The notes beneath the pieces were generated by a model that had not been told where the DNA came from, made no database searches, and was given only the letters and a program-made list of their open reading frames with translations. Positions 53,410 to 62,563 of a stretch of 64,000 nucleotides of DNA are shown piece after piece. Origin of the DNA: Planctomycetota bacterium (GTDB lineage: Bacteria > Planctomycetota > Planctomycetia > Pirellulales > Thermoguttaceae); NCBI GenBank assembly GCA_029550925.1, contig JAKPGL010000007.1, forward strand, positions 1 to 64,000, read 5' to 3'. A program made the translations under genes and the position numbers. Position 1 is the first letter of the stretch; every line of letters begins with the position of its first letter.

Positions 53410-53488
53410 AAAGGGGCGCCATTCCAGGAGGCGAAGAGTACCACGCCAAGCGGACGCACTGGCGATTCAACGTACCCAAGATATATTT

Positions 53489-53574
53489 GCCTCTAACAAA
53501 ATGAAGCCGCCAAAGAATTGAGGGGGCGTCCCCTACCGGGGCATGGAGATCGGAAAAGTCATTTTGTTAGAGGC
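53489..53574. repeat. 16-bp perfect inverted repeat at convergent gene ends
   Basis: GCCTCTAACAAAATGA at 53489-53504 and its exact complement at 53559-53574 enclose 54 bases. The right arm lies within the last codons of the BASS gene. It could form a long hairpin that ends both transcripts, or it may be the remains of a small inserted element. Confidence 0.65.
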
Positions 53575-54573
53575 TGTTACACCTTTTGCATCGAGGAAGT
53601 TTTCTTCCGCCTGAGAGGGGGATTCTTTGGGCTGGCAGGCGACTTCGGGCGTTGGAAGGAGTCGCCACAGACCGGCCAAGATGCTGCCCAGGACGGAGTG
53701 GCAAGTGGCCGAGATGGCGCACGGCAGGGCCGTTAGGGGCATTTGGGGGAAATGTTTCTTGGCCAGAGCCGCTCCCAGGCCAGAGTTTTGCATCCCGACT
53801 TCGATCGAGATGGTTTGCCGATCCCGACGGCTAAACCGCAAAATCCATGCGAAAATATATCCCAACAGAAAACCGCCGGCGTGAAGCAGAAAGACGGCCA
53901 GCAGGAGTTTGAAGCCGGACTGTTTCAGCGCATCGGCGCTACTGCCGATGATGCTGGCGCAAATGAGCACAATGGTTGCTACAGAAATCAGCGGCGCCGC
54001 CGGCAGCACCAGTTTCACAAAACGAGGCGTCAGGTGATGAAGCGTTAGCCCCAACACCAACGGCGCCAATACAATCTGTACGGTGCTGAGGAACATTTCC
54101 CAAGCGGGCACAGGAACATAGGCCCCGGCCAGCCAATCGGTTAGTAGCGGTGTCATCACGATCGCCCCAAAGGTGGAACACATGGTCATCAGCACCGACA
54201 AGGCCACGTTGGCCCCAGCCAGATAGGTAACGACGTTGGAGGCCGTGCCGCCCGGACAACAGGAGACCAAAATCAACCCAACGGCCAACGGCGTTGGCAG
54301 TCGGAACAACTGGGCGATCGTCCAGCCCAGCAGAGGCATGATGCCGTATTGGGCGACAAACCCCGCAGCCACCGACCAGGGGGTTTTCAGCACGGCTTTG
54401 AAATCGCCCACGCTCAGAGTAATTCCCATGCCGAGCATGATCACCGCCAACCCCCAGGTGATCCACGGCCCGCTGAACCACGTGAACCAAGCAGGGTGGA
54501 TTAAGGCCAACGCGCCGCCCAGCAAAACCCACACCGGAAAAAGATTGGTAAGTAGAGAAAGAACTCGATTCAT
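53533..54573 (-). CDS. BASS-family (bile acid:sodium symporter-like) transporter
   Basis: 346 residues with about nine transmembrane helices. The block VSCCPGGTASNVVTYLAGANVALSV and the later EVGMQNSGLGAALA are the BASS hallmarks for sodium binding. BASS proteins in bacteria often export or import small organic acids rather than bile acids. The last roughly 35 residues after the membrane part are not conserved-looking, and the end is encoded by one arm of the inverted repeat. It starts 33 bp after glgB, so the two probably form an operon, although no strong Shine-Dalgarno is seen. Confidence 0.88.
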   Translation of the reverse strand: MNRVLSLLTNLFPVWVLLGGALALIHPAWFTWFSGPWITWGLAVIMLGMGITLSVGDFKAVLKTPWSVAAGFVAQYGIMPLLGWTIAQLFRLPTPLAVGLILVSCCPGGTASNVVTYLAGANVALSVLMTMCSTFGAIVMTPLLTDWLAGAYVPVPAWEMFLSTVQIVLAPLVLGLTLHHLTPRFVKLVLPAAPLISVATIVLICASIIGSSADALKQSGFKLLLAVFLLHAGGFLLGYIFAWILRFSRRDRQTISIEVGMQNSGLGAALAKKHFPQMPLTALPCAISATCHSVLGSILAGLWRLLPTPEVACQPKESPSQAEENFLDAKGVTASNKMTFPISMPR

Positions 54574-54606
54574 GGGTGCGGGGGTTTGTGCGGCCTAGGG
54601 GTTGGT

Positions 54607-56826
54607 TTATCCCCGGCGGGGTTTGAAAACGATTGTGGCCAACGGGGGCAGGATGACTTGGATGGATGCAGGCCGACCGTGGTTAGGGATCGGCTCGGCC
54701 TGGACGCCCGGACCATTCCCCAGGTTGCTCCCGCCGTAATACATGGAGTCCGAGTTGAAAATTTCCTCGTACCAGCAGACTTCCGGCACTCCAAGACGAT
54801 GTTGGAATCGCGGCACCGGCGTAAAATTGCAGGCGACCACTAAAAAGTCATTCGGGTCCAAGGCGCGCCGGATATAGCTCAACGTACTATCTTCGTAGTT
54901 ATGGCAGTCGATCCACTCGAAGCCCCGCCCTTCGAAATCGACCTCGTGCAGGGCGGGTTCCCGGATAAGCAGGCGGTTCAGATCGGCCACCATCTTCTGG
55001 ACGCCCCGGTGCGTGTCCCATTGCAGCAGGTGCCACTGGAGGCTGGAGTCGAAATCCCATTCATTCCATTGGCCGAAGTCGCCCCCCATGAACAGCAACT
55101 TCTTGCCCGGATGGGTCCACATGTAGCTCAGCAGAAGCCGCAAGTTGGCAAACCGTTGCCACAGGTCGCCCGGCATCTTGTCCAAAAGCGATCCCTTGCC
55201 GTGTACCACTTCATCGTGCGAGAGCGGCAGGATGAAATTCTCGTGAAACGCATAGATCAGACTGAAGGTCAACTCGTCATGGTGGTATTTGCGGTGGATG
55301 GGATCATGACGCATGTAGCGGAGCGTATCGTTCATCCAGCCCATGTTCCACTTCATGCTGAACCCAAGACCGCCGACATACGTGGGACGGGAGACGCTCG
55401 GCCAGGCCGTCGATTCCTCGGCGATCGTCAGCACCCCGGGAAATTGCAGATGGACCTGTTCGTTCATCTCCCGCAAAAAGGCGATCGCTTGCAGGTTCTC
55501 CCGACCGCCGTATTCGTTGGGTATCCATTCGCCGTCCCGTCGGCTGTAGTCCAAGTAGAGCATCGAAGCCACCGCATCGACCCGCAGGCCATCCACATGA
55601 TACTTGTCGAACCAGAACAGGGCGTTGGCCGTCAGGAAATTGCGGACCTCATGCCGACCGTAATTGAAGATCAGCGTACCCCAGTCTTTGTGCTCTCCCT
55701 GCCGAGGGTCTTCGTGCTCGTACAAAGCAGTGCCGTCAAATCGGCGAAGTCCATGCCCATCTTTCGGGAAATGCGCCGGCACCCAGTCAATGATTACCCC
55801 AATGCCGTTCTGATGGCACAGATCGACAAGATACATGAAATCGTGCGGTGTACCGTATCGGCTGGTAACCGCATAATAACCCAGGGTCTGGTAACCCCAA
55901 CTGGCGGTAAGCGGATGCTCGCTCACAGGCAGCAGCTCAATATGGGTGTAGCCCATCTGTTTGACGTATTCGACCAACTGATGGGCCAGTTCTCGATAAC
56001 TCAGCCAACGGTGCGGATCGTCGCCGGGCCGACGCCAACTGCCCAGATGCACCTCATAAATCGACAACGGCTTTCGGAACCAGTCGGTTTGCGGCCGGCG
56101 GGCCAGCCACTCCGCATCGTGCCATTTATACCGGTTTAAATCGACCACCTTCGAGGCGGTTCGCGGCGGCACTTCGGCGGCAAATCCAAAGGGGTCCGAT
56201 TTGTCGCAAACCTGGTCATGATACCGGACTTGATACTTATAAAGCGTCCCTTCCCCCAGACCGGGAATAAAAAGTTCCCAGAACCCGGCGGGGATGTGTT
56301 TACGCATCGGGTGCCGACGACCGTCCCAGCCGTTAAAGTCCCCAATGACGCTCACACTGGCGGCGTTGGGCGCCCAGACGGCAAAATTCACTCCATCCAC
56401 CCCGTCGATGGTTCTCAACTGGGCGCCGAGCTTCTCATAAGCCCGGTAATGTTTCCCCTCGTTCAATAGATACAGATCATAGTCTGTTAATAGCGGTGGG
56501 AATCGATAGGGGTCATGCATGGTGGTCTTGTTCCCACTGGCATCGGCCACACACAATTGATAGTGAACACGCCCATTCCCATTGCTCGAGGGGCACAACG
56601 CCTCGAACAGGCCCGCAGGATGGACCCGCCGCATAGGCCGAAAAATCTCCTGCCCGTGCGGGCCATCCACGACCCATGCCTGGGTACCATGAGGCAGATA
56701 AGCTCGGATGGCCAGCATTTTTCGGCCATCGGCTTCCACCTCATGAGGACCTAAAATTGCAAAAGGATTTTCGTGTCGTTGTTCGACCAGTAAGGAAATC
56801 TGATCCAAAGGTGCTGTGGTTCGCAC
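54607..56826 (-). CDS. glgB: 1,4-alpha-glucan branching enzyme
   Basis: 739 residues from a GTG at 56826 with AAGGAGG 8 bases upstream; the frame extends to 56874 without a better site. The N-terminal CBM48-type region ([10 protein letters not shown] and [22 protein letters not shown]) is followed by the GH13 barrel. The nucleophile is in [12 protein letters not shown] (near residue 414), the acid/base Glu in TIAEEST (near 467) and the third Asp in [13 protein letters not shown]. It makes alpha-1,6 branches in glycogen. The BASS gene follows closely on the same strand. Confidence 0.96.
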   Translation of the reverse strand: MRTTAPLDQISLLVEQRHENPFAILGPHEVEADGRKMLAIRAYLPHGTQAWVVDGPHGQEIFRPMRRVHPAGLFEALCPSSNGNGRVHYQLCVADASGNKTTMHDPYRFPPLLTDYDLYLLNEGKHYRAYEKLGAQLRTIDGVDGVNFAVWAPNAASVSVIGDFNGWDGRRHPMRKHIPAGFWELFIPGLGEGTLYKYQVRYHDQVCDKSDPFGFAAEVPPRTASKVVDLNRYKWHDAEWLARRPQTDWFRKPLSIYEVHLGSWRRPGDDPHRWLSYRELAHQLVEYVKQMGYTHIELLPVSEHPLTASWGYQTLGYYAVTSRYGTPHDFMYLVDLCHQNGIGVIIDWVPAHFPKDGHGLRRFDGTALYEHEDPRQGEHKDWGTLIFNYGRHEVRNFLTANALFWFDKYHVDGLRVDAVASMLYLDYSRRDGEWIPNEYGGRENLQAIAFLREMNEQVHLQFPGVLTIAEESTAWPSVSRPTYVGGLGFSMKWNMGWMNDTLRYMRHDPIHRKYHHDELTFSLIYAFHENFILPLSHDEVVHGKGSLLDKMPGDLWQRFANLRLLLSYMWTHPGKKLLFMGGDFGQWNEWDFDSSLQWHLLQWDTHRGVQKMVADLNRLLIREPALHEVDFEGRGFEWIDCHNYEDSTLSYIRRALDPNDFLVVACNFTPVPRFQHRLGVPEVCWYEEIFNSDSMYYGGSNLGNGPGVQAEPIPNHGRPASIQVILPPLATIVFKPRRG

Positions 56827-57073
56827 GAAAAATGCCTCCTTGCGCCATTTCACTATATGACACAATTTACCCAAGAAGCCCTTTTTAGAACAGTACCCTA
56901 TGATTAAAACATGTCAATCTTTTCTTAATAATTCTTTTTCTCGTTGCTTGCCTGTTTTGTTCTGCCGCCCCATTTTACCTCCCTAGACTAGGTGGAAAAA
57001 CACCAGTCCCTCATGCCCCCATCTTAAAGCGGGCTAAAAGGAAAACCCTGAGCCTCTGCGATCAGCCCGGAAT

Positions 57074-58000
57074 CTAAAGCGGAAAGACATTTCCCAGCAT
57101 GGGCCGGAGCTTGCCTATCCACCCCTGCAATAAGCTCCAAAGCCTTTTCCCAAAGGGAAAAAATACCCCTGAGCCGGGTCTCCAAAACGCCCCCAACAGG
57201 CTATACGAGAAACCAGGGAAAAGCCCAACGAAAAAGATCGGTATCTCCTCTTCCCCCCTACAGCCGGGTGAAACCTTTGAAGATGGTTCTTGTGGTTCTT
57301 GGTCCGGAATCCTTTCTCCGGAGTAAATATCTATGCTCCGAAGGGGGGAATTTGCAGATAGAGGAACCGGAACATTTTTCTTAGAGATACCTTCCTGAGG
57401 TGTTGCAGGTTCGGCATCTGGTTCCGCAACCTCCTCTTTACGAGGTGTGGATGGATTCATCTGTCGGGGGGGAAAGCTGGGGGAAGGCGGTACCCAATCT
57501 CCGGCTCGGCTTCCTCCGGAAAATCCCAAGAGGTTCTGAGGAGTTTGGGGAGCAATAGGCATACCTTGGGGAGGGGTAAGATTTTTCCCCGGAGGTATCC
57601 GATGCGGAGGATCAATTCTCAAAAATCGACATTCCACCTGATGGAATCGCATCGCTCGTTCGATCCGTTGCCAGAGGTCCCGATTTTTTACCGGCGTCAT
57701 TTCGCCGAAAAACTCCCACAGCCATCCGTTGGCCCGCCATTCCGCTAGTCCAAACCGAAGCCCTTCCTGGACATATCGGCTGGGGGTCCAGAGGGTGATT
57801 TTGGAGGGTTGTTCCAGGGCTTCTAAGCCCAGCACCACCGGCAGCAAATCTAACCGGTCTCCCTGCGCCTCCGGTTCCCGATCCGATACCTCCAAGATGG
57901 GGGTCCCTGTGGGGGAACAGATTGAAAAACGCCAGGTTCCCTGGACGCGATCGGAAGAGGAAAAAAGGATATATTGAGGTTTTGATGCGGCCAAATTCAT
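57074..58000 (-). CDS. Protein with degenerate RNase HI-like domain and Pro-rich C-terminal extension
   Basis: 308 residues from the ATG at 58000 with AAGGAG 8 bases upstream; the frame is open to 58039 without support. Residues about 8-130 follow RNase HI closely: LDLLPVVLGLEALEQPSKITLWTPSRYVQEGL, then WRANGW, then PVKNRDLWQRIERAM and VECRFLRID. The catalytic residues seem gone: no DGS strand at the start, Asp 51 for the usual Glu, and TPS (Pro 73) where RNase HI has TDS. Residues about 135-250 are Pro/Glu/Ser-rich, and the C-terminus is hydrophobic. It is likely a nucleic-acid- or protein-binding relative. Confidence 0.7.
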   Translation of the reverse strand: MNLAASKPQYILFSSSDRVQGTWRFSICSPTGTPILEVSDREPEAQGDRLDLLPVVLGLEALEQPSKITLWTPSRYVQEGLRFGLAEWRANGWLWEFFGEMTPVKNRDLWQRIERAMRFHQVECRFLRIDPPHRIPPGKNLTPPQGMPIAPQTPQNLLGFSGGSRAGDWVPPSPSFPPRQMNPSTPRKEEVAEPDAEPATPQEGISKKNVPVPLSANSPLRSIDIYSGERIPDQEPQEPSSKVSPGCRGEEEIPIFFVGLFPGFSYSLLGAFWRPGSGVFFPFGKRLWSLLQGWIGKLRPMLGNVFPL

Positions 58001-58102
58001 TCCGTGGCTCCTTGCCGAACCACTTTTCTTTATCGGCAAGGGCTACTTATTTTCTCCAGTTTATCTAAACAATCCATTTTATTGCTCGGCTTTTCCCAAA
58101 GG

Positions 58103-58126
58103 GTATAACATTTTAGCCGAGTGAAG
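58103..58126. repeat. Solo left end of the dispersed TIR element
   Basis: GTATAACATTTTAGCCGAGT followed by GAAG is the family left end; no matching right end is found before 58380. Confidence 0.5.
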
Positions 58127-58216
58127 CACACCTATGGGAAACAAGCCCCATAAATTGCACAAACAAGCCTTATAAATTGCAAACTAGCCCCATAAAAACA
58201 AACCCCACAAAAGAAT

Positions 58217-58243
58217 GTCATTCCCGCGCAAGCGGAAATCCAG
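58217..58243. repeat. dRS3-like palindrome
   Basis: GTCATTCCCGC, GCAA, GCGGAAATCCAG, one base off a perfect GCGGGAAT. Confidence 0.6.
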
Positions 58244-58315
58244 CCATCTTGTACCCGCACCTTGGCAGGAATAGGTAACGAGTGAAGAAACTTGCCTCTC
58301 CCCCCGTGGGAGAGA

Positions 58316-58339
58316 CCGGCTAGCCGTCAGGCTAGCCGG
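58316..58339 (-). terminator. Perfect 10-bp stem-loop
   Basis: CCGGCTAGCC, GTCA, GGCTAGCCGG lies 42 bp beyond the stop of the large minus-strand secreted-protein gene. There is no T-run, so it may be a factor-dependent terminator or an RNA-stabilising hairpin. Confidence 0.4.
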
Positions 58340-58380
58340 GTGGGGGGGAAAAGGCGATTTCCATCCTGCCTTTTCCCTTC

Positions 58381-61296
58381 TCACCGGGAATTATTTTCCC
58401 CCAAGCCTGGAAATACACCGGCTCCTGTTACTGCCGGTATTACAGGCTGAATGACAATGTCATCCAGCCGAGCTTCCCCCAACCCGGTCAGCACAAATCG
58501 TATCTGAAGCGTTCCCGGTTGGCCCACCACCCGATACATTTCAAACGGTTGCCAGTCAGAGGTTTTCTGAATCCGCCATGCCAGGCATTCCCCCCCTATG
58601 GAGTCGGTAATCACCAGACCATCTACACTTCCCTGGATCGGTTGGGGAATCTGAACCCATCCTTGGATATGAAGATACTGGCCAGGTTGTACCCGAATGG
58701 GGGGACTTATTACCCATACAGGAGGTGAATCAATCACCTCCGGCGGCGATTCTCTTTGCCGCGGTACGGCCACTAATCGGAGCCCATATCGTCCTGAACG
58801 GGCCGCCTCCTGGGCCAACTCCACGGCCCCATCCGCTGTTTCCGACCCTCCTTGGCCGTTCCGCCATCCAGCGGCCAACATCGTCTGCAAATCCTCAAAA
58901 TCGCTGCCAGCCAGCAGGTTCGGCCCGGCTGCCGAATACCGCACTCGGCGGGTCATTTCCAGGTGTTCCGGTAGCATCCGAAAGCAGCCTGCCAAGGGCC
59001 AAATGACGGTTGCTTCCACGCCGCCGACCGCTGATTCCCAAATCCTGCGTTCCGAAAGCCGCTGGGCGCGCTGCGCCCGCTGTGCCGCTAAAACCGCAGC
59101 AACATATTCCCGGGTTTGAAGCCGTTGGCTACAAAAGGTCAATTGCTCCCGTGCCTGGCCTAGCCCTTGGTTTATCTGGGAAACAACCGACGGCGTCTGC
59201 CCTTCCAGCAGTCCGGAGGGGAGGCGGTTCAGGACGGTTTGGACCTCTTGAAGTTTCTGGAGGGCCAATTGATGATGCAATTCGGCCAATCGACGTTCGA
59301 CCGTCTGGGCTCGCCGGGTGGTAGCGCTAATGGCCAACGTATCTTGGCTCAGTACGACCGCCGCCGTAAGATCGAATTCCTCCAGCGTTACTCGGACCCC
59401 TCCCGCAGTCCGATCCCGACGTAAAGGTCGCAATGTTCCGCCCAGAATCTGATAGGCTTCGTGGGTCTCTGGAAGACCTGGAAGGGTAAAGTTCATTTGT
59501 TGGGCGGCCGCTTGACCAACCACATAGGATGCCGCCGGGCCGGTCCAAAAAAGAAGGGCCAACCGGGCGCGCTCCGTACGCAATAGAGCGGTTTGGACCT
59601 CTGGTTGGCTGGTTCGGCCTCCCCCAACCCCGGTTCCAGCCGCCAACCACGGTTCCAAAATCTCCATTTCCCGATTCAACAGTTCCAGGGCGGCTGCCCT
59701 AGTTTGGGTTTCTGAATCTTGGGCGTCCAATGCTCGATCCGATTCATACACTACCCCACGAACTCCCCCCGCCAATCCGCTATAAAGAGCCAGCCGAATC
59801 TGTTCTGGAGAAAGATGGTCCGGAATCTGCCGGCCTGAACTGAACTGCATCCATTGGGCTCGAATGGCCGGGGGCAATTGGGTGGGAATCGAAACCCACA
59901 GAGGTGTGCCCGGCCGAACCAATAGCTCCCGCTGGCGAATCCACCGGGTATAGTCGGCCAATTCTAAACCAGCGCCGATCGGCGGACGGATGAGCCAAAG
60001 AATATCGACCACCCGGCTGAGAGCTTGGAAGTTTCCCTCCGCCCGACACACCAAAGGTCGAGCGGCTCGACTCTCTGCACGCCGGACTTTATCTGCCCAT
60101 TGGGCGATGCGATCCAGTTGGCTGCTGACCGGTGTCAGGGTAACATCCCAGGCCAAAACCCGATCGAAATCAGGAGGAATCTTTTCCCGGATTCCAGAAA
60201 GGGTTGAAGATTCTCCCTCTCTTATCGGGTCGGGAGAAATCGGCGGTGGACAAATAAACCACATCCCTAGTTGTTCTGCTTGGCCTAGAAGTTCCGGCCC
60301 GGGAGGCGATGGAAGCCACACCACATTGAATCCCAGATTTTGCAAAAAGGCCAACGATTCCCCTTGGTAGGAAATAATCCGCGGAAAGAACTCCCGGCCT
60401 TGGACCATGAAGACCGAACCGACCAAACGGGGAGCTGGTTGTTCCCCGATCGTCTCCCCCAAGGGTAGGCTAGGTCCGGCGGAGATCATCGGCCCCCCAG
60501 AATGCAAAGGTCCTCCTGAATGGATGGAAGGGGTGCCCATTCCCAAAGAACCAGCGGAATTGGAACCGGTTGGCTCTGCACTTGGGGGGAAGATTTTTGC
60601 GATCGGCTGCGACTGGATCACCCCGGCCACATCCAAGTCGTCGATCCACAGGTTGGTTACTCCAGGGCCGCCGTAGATATTGAGCACCACATGGGAAATG
60701 TACGCCTCTCGTTCGTCGATTTGAGGGCCGTATTGGCTTCGTAGAACCCGGACCTGACGAGCTACCTGTTGGGGGACATCTTGAAGCCTCAGTTGCTCCC
60801 AACGCCCTAGTTGGGTGTAAGAAGTCCCGGTGATCAGGGCTGTCAATGGTGCTCCTGTTTGGGGGTGGCGAGTGCGGGGAAATACTACCTGGGCTAAAAG
60901 CCGCACCCCTGCCCGATCGGATTTCACCCATAGACTGACCAGAAGTTCGTCGATGACAGGCGCTCGGCCAATCGGGTGGGCCAGATAGACATAACTGCCA
61001 TGCCCGGCCGCCAGGCGGAGTCGCTCACAGCCTTGGCCTACATGGGCTTCCCCCTGAATGCGGGCATGAAACTCAATCCGATGGGGGGTGTCTGCGCCTG
61101 CCTGTTGCCAAGAGACCTCCGGGCCTTCAAATCCTTCGTAAAAGGCAGAGCGTCCCCCTTCTGGCCAACCTTCTGCCGCCAAGATCAGCCAGACAAGAAA
61201 AGTCCAGAACGTGATGGGCCGTTCCTTCGGCTGGGGAGTAGGCCGGTTTCTACCCGGAGGAAGCACCCCCCTCTCCAGATGTAGCAAAAAGCCCAC
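58381..61296 (-). CDS. Large secreted planctomycete protein with carbohydrate-binding-like domains
   Basis: 971 residues from a GTG at 61296 with AAGGAGG 6 bases upstream. The N-terminus has a hydrophobic stretch (WTFLVWLILAAEG) after a basic leader, so it is probably exported. Residues about 50-230 form a jelly-roll-like domain (FYEGFEGPEVSW, later IDDLDVAG). The middle (about 300-560) looks like a TIM-barrel-type region, and residues about 800-970 another jelly-roll-like domain (LLAGSDFEDLQTM, ARLDDIVIQP). I do not recognise a named family. It is divergent from the small gene at 61532. Confidence 0.68.
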   Translation of the reverse strand: MGFLLHLERGVLPPGRNRPTPQPKERPITFWTFLVWLILAAEGWPEGGRSAFYEGFEGPEVSWQQAGADTPHRIEFHARIQGEAHVGQGCERLRLAAGHGSYVYLAHPIGRAPVIDELLVSLWVKSDRAGVRLLAQVVFPRTRHPQTGAPLTALITGTSYTQLGRWEQLRLQDVPQQVARQVRVLRSQYGPQIDEREAYISHVVLNIYGGPGVTNLWIDDLDVAGVIQSQPIAKIFPPSAEPTGSNSAGSLGMGTPSIHSGGPLHSGGPMISAGPSLPLGETIGEQPAPRLVGSVFMVQGREFFPRIISYQGESLAFLQNLGFNVVWLPSPPGPELLGQAEQLGMWFICPPPISPDPIREGESSTLSGIREKIPPDFDRVLAWDVTLTPVSSQLDRIAQWADKVRRAESRAARPLVCRAEGNFQALSRVVDILWLIRPPIGAGLELADYTRWIRQRELLVRPGTPLWVSIPTQLPPAIRAQWMQFSSGRQIPDHLSPEQIRLALYSGLAGGVRGVVYESDRALDAQDSETQTRAAALELLNREMEILEPWLAAGTGVGGGRTSQPEVQTALLRTERARLALLFWTGPAASYVVGQAAAQQMNFTLPGLPETHEAYQILGGTLRPLRRDRTAGGVRVTLEEFDLTAAVVLSQDTLAISATTRRAQTVERRLAELHHQLALQKLQEVQTVLNRLPSGLLEGQTPSVVSQINQGLGQAREQLTFCSQRLQTREYVAAVLAAQRAQRAQRLSERRIWESAVGGVEATVIWPLAGCFRMLPEHLEMTRRVRYSAAGPNLLAGSDFEDLQTMLAAGWRNGQGGSETADGAVELAQEAARSGRYGLRLVAVPRQRESPPEVIDSPPVWVISPPIRVQPGQYLHIQGWVQIPQPIQGSVDGLVITDSIGGECLAWRIQKTSDWQPFEMYRVVGQPGTLQIRFVLTGLGEARLDDIVIQPVIPAVTGAGVFPGLGENNSR

Positions 61297-61531
61297 AGTG
61301 TCCTCCTTCCACCGCCAAATCGTAACTTGAGGTTGTATCAGCAGTTGTGATCTTTGGCTAGATCAACTGTGGAATTTCGGCAACATTCCGAACCGGCCCG
61401 AAATTGGCCAAAAGATGCCAACTCCTTGTTATACAAGGAGTTAGGACAAATTTTGGGTTGACCTATTGCTTGGGCATGGGGAGTGCTTCCACCAAATAAA
61501 CTACTGGCAAGCACCTCTGGAGACACCACCT
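61297..61531. promoter_or_regulatory. Divergent control region with two palindromes
   Basis: The gap between the large secreted-protein gene and the small plus-strand gene holds CAGTTGTGATCT...AGATCAACTG (61342-61369, imperfect) and a perfect 10-bp inverted repeat AACTCCTTGT, TAT, ACAAGGAGTT (61420-61442). Their place between divergent starts suggests operators. No known regulator matches. Confidence 0.45.
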
Positions 61532-61855
61532 ATGAGTCAGCCCATTCAATCCCCAAAACCAGAAGCTGAACCACTCCCCGGCGAAATCACCGATTTGGCC
61601 AACGCCATTGAGCAATTGCCGCCGCCCTATCGGTCCCAAATGACGCCGCTGATGGTGCGGGTCATAGAAAGCACCCGGCGTCGGCGACGGATTCTCAACA
61701 TGGTCCAAGAGGCCCTGGCCCAATTACGCTTGGACATGAAATATCTGATCTTCGACCTAGAAGCCACCCGCAGAGAACGGGATAGCTATCGCCAGCAATT
61801 GGAAGACCAGAACAACCATTTCGAGGGAGATGAATCTCCCCCACTAGACTCTTAA
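61532..61855 (+). CDS. Small helical protein of unknown function
   Basis: 107 residues from the ATG at 61532 (GGAG about 11 bases upstream). After a Pro-rich N-terminus comes a helical region (ITDLANAIEQLPPPYRSQM, VIESTRRRRRILNMVQEAL) and a coiled-coil-like end (LEATRRERDSYRQQLED). It is probably cytoplasmic. I do not recognise the family. It is followed after about 190 bp by a strong terminator. Confidence 0.6.
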   Translation: MSQPIQSPKPEAEPLPGEITDLANAIEQLPPPYRSQMTPLMVRVIESTRRRRRILNMVQEALAQLRLDMKYLIFDLEATRRERDSYRQQLEDQNNHFEGDESPPLDS

Positions 61856-62042
61856 TCTCCCAGGACAATTTCTAAGCGACTTGTGCGACCAGATGTCCGT
61901 TCTCCCTGCACAGAGAGAGAAACACACCCGAAAAATAATGCGACGGGACGCCCAAGAGAAACACCTTCTCTTTTGCCTTGTTCCGTTCTATCGAATCATC
62001 ATGCGGCCTCGGTCTTAAGCAGACTCTTTACCGCTGGCTGGG

Positions 62043-62085
62043 AACACTCCGGTACTTAGACCCGAAAGTACCGGAGTGTTTTTTT
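62043..62085 (+). terminator. Strong rho-independent terminator
   Basis: AACACTCCGGTACTT, AGACCCGA, AAGTACCGGAGTGTT is a perfect 15-bp stem with an 8-base loop, followed by a run of T (62079-62085). It is the clearest intrinsic terminator in the window. It would end the transcript of the small gene at 61532 or of an RNA just before it. Confidence 0.85.
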
Positions 62086-62088
62086 ATT

Positions 62089-62110
62089 GGTACTATTTAG
62101 CCGGATGAAG
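62089..62110. repeat. Solo end of the dispersed TIR element
   Basis: GGTACTATTTAGCCGGATGA followed by AG matches the family left end with two or three differences. No partner end is seen downstream. Confidence 0.4.
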
Positions 62111-62563
62111 AAACCAGTCATGCCGATGCAAGGAGCGACGTTGGTACGTACCGTATGACAGACGGCACCGATATATACAAGATACAAGACGGCCGAACTG
62201 CCGCTACCGTAGAAACGACGCCATCCAGTATTTTCTCAAAGAAAGCAGCAGGGCCTGCTTCCCATGGCGGAAGTGTTCGGAAGAGCGGGATTACCGATTT
62301 CATAGGCCAATTACGTGAAAAACCCGGAGAATAGGCGGTTTTTTTGATACACCCGGCAGGGCAGAATCCATGCCGTTCTTGATGGCAGGGACTTTTCCGG
62401 GGCTTCCACCCTTAAAGGGGGGGGCGGCTGGAAAAATTTCCAAACCATTGCAGAAACACTGTGTCTGACTTAGCATAAAAAGAAAGTGATGGGCCGATCT
62501 TTATTTTCCTTCCCCCCATTGAAGGGCAAAGAGCATCGTTGAGGCAGGAGGAACACGAGTAGC

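Larger units (their letters stand above)
58001..58380. other. Repeat-bearing intergenic region
   Basis: 380 bp. It holds a solo left end of the TIR family at 58103-58126, a dRS3-like palindrome at 58217-58243 and a perfect stem-loop at 58316-58339. No gene is supported. Confidence 0.45.
61856..62563. other. Intergenic region with a strong terminator
   Basis: 708 bp. It holds a rho-independent terminator (62043-62085), a solo repeat end (62089-62110) and a degenerate CCGTCTG-type palindrome near 62150. The stretch 61856-62042 before the terminator has no gene and could be a 3' UTR or an unrecognised RNA. Confidence 0.45.
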
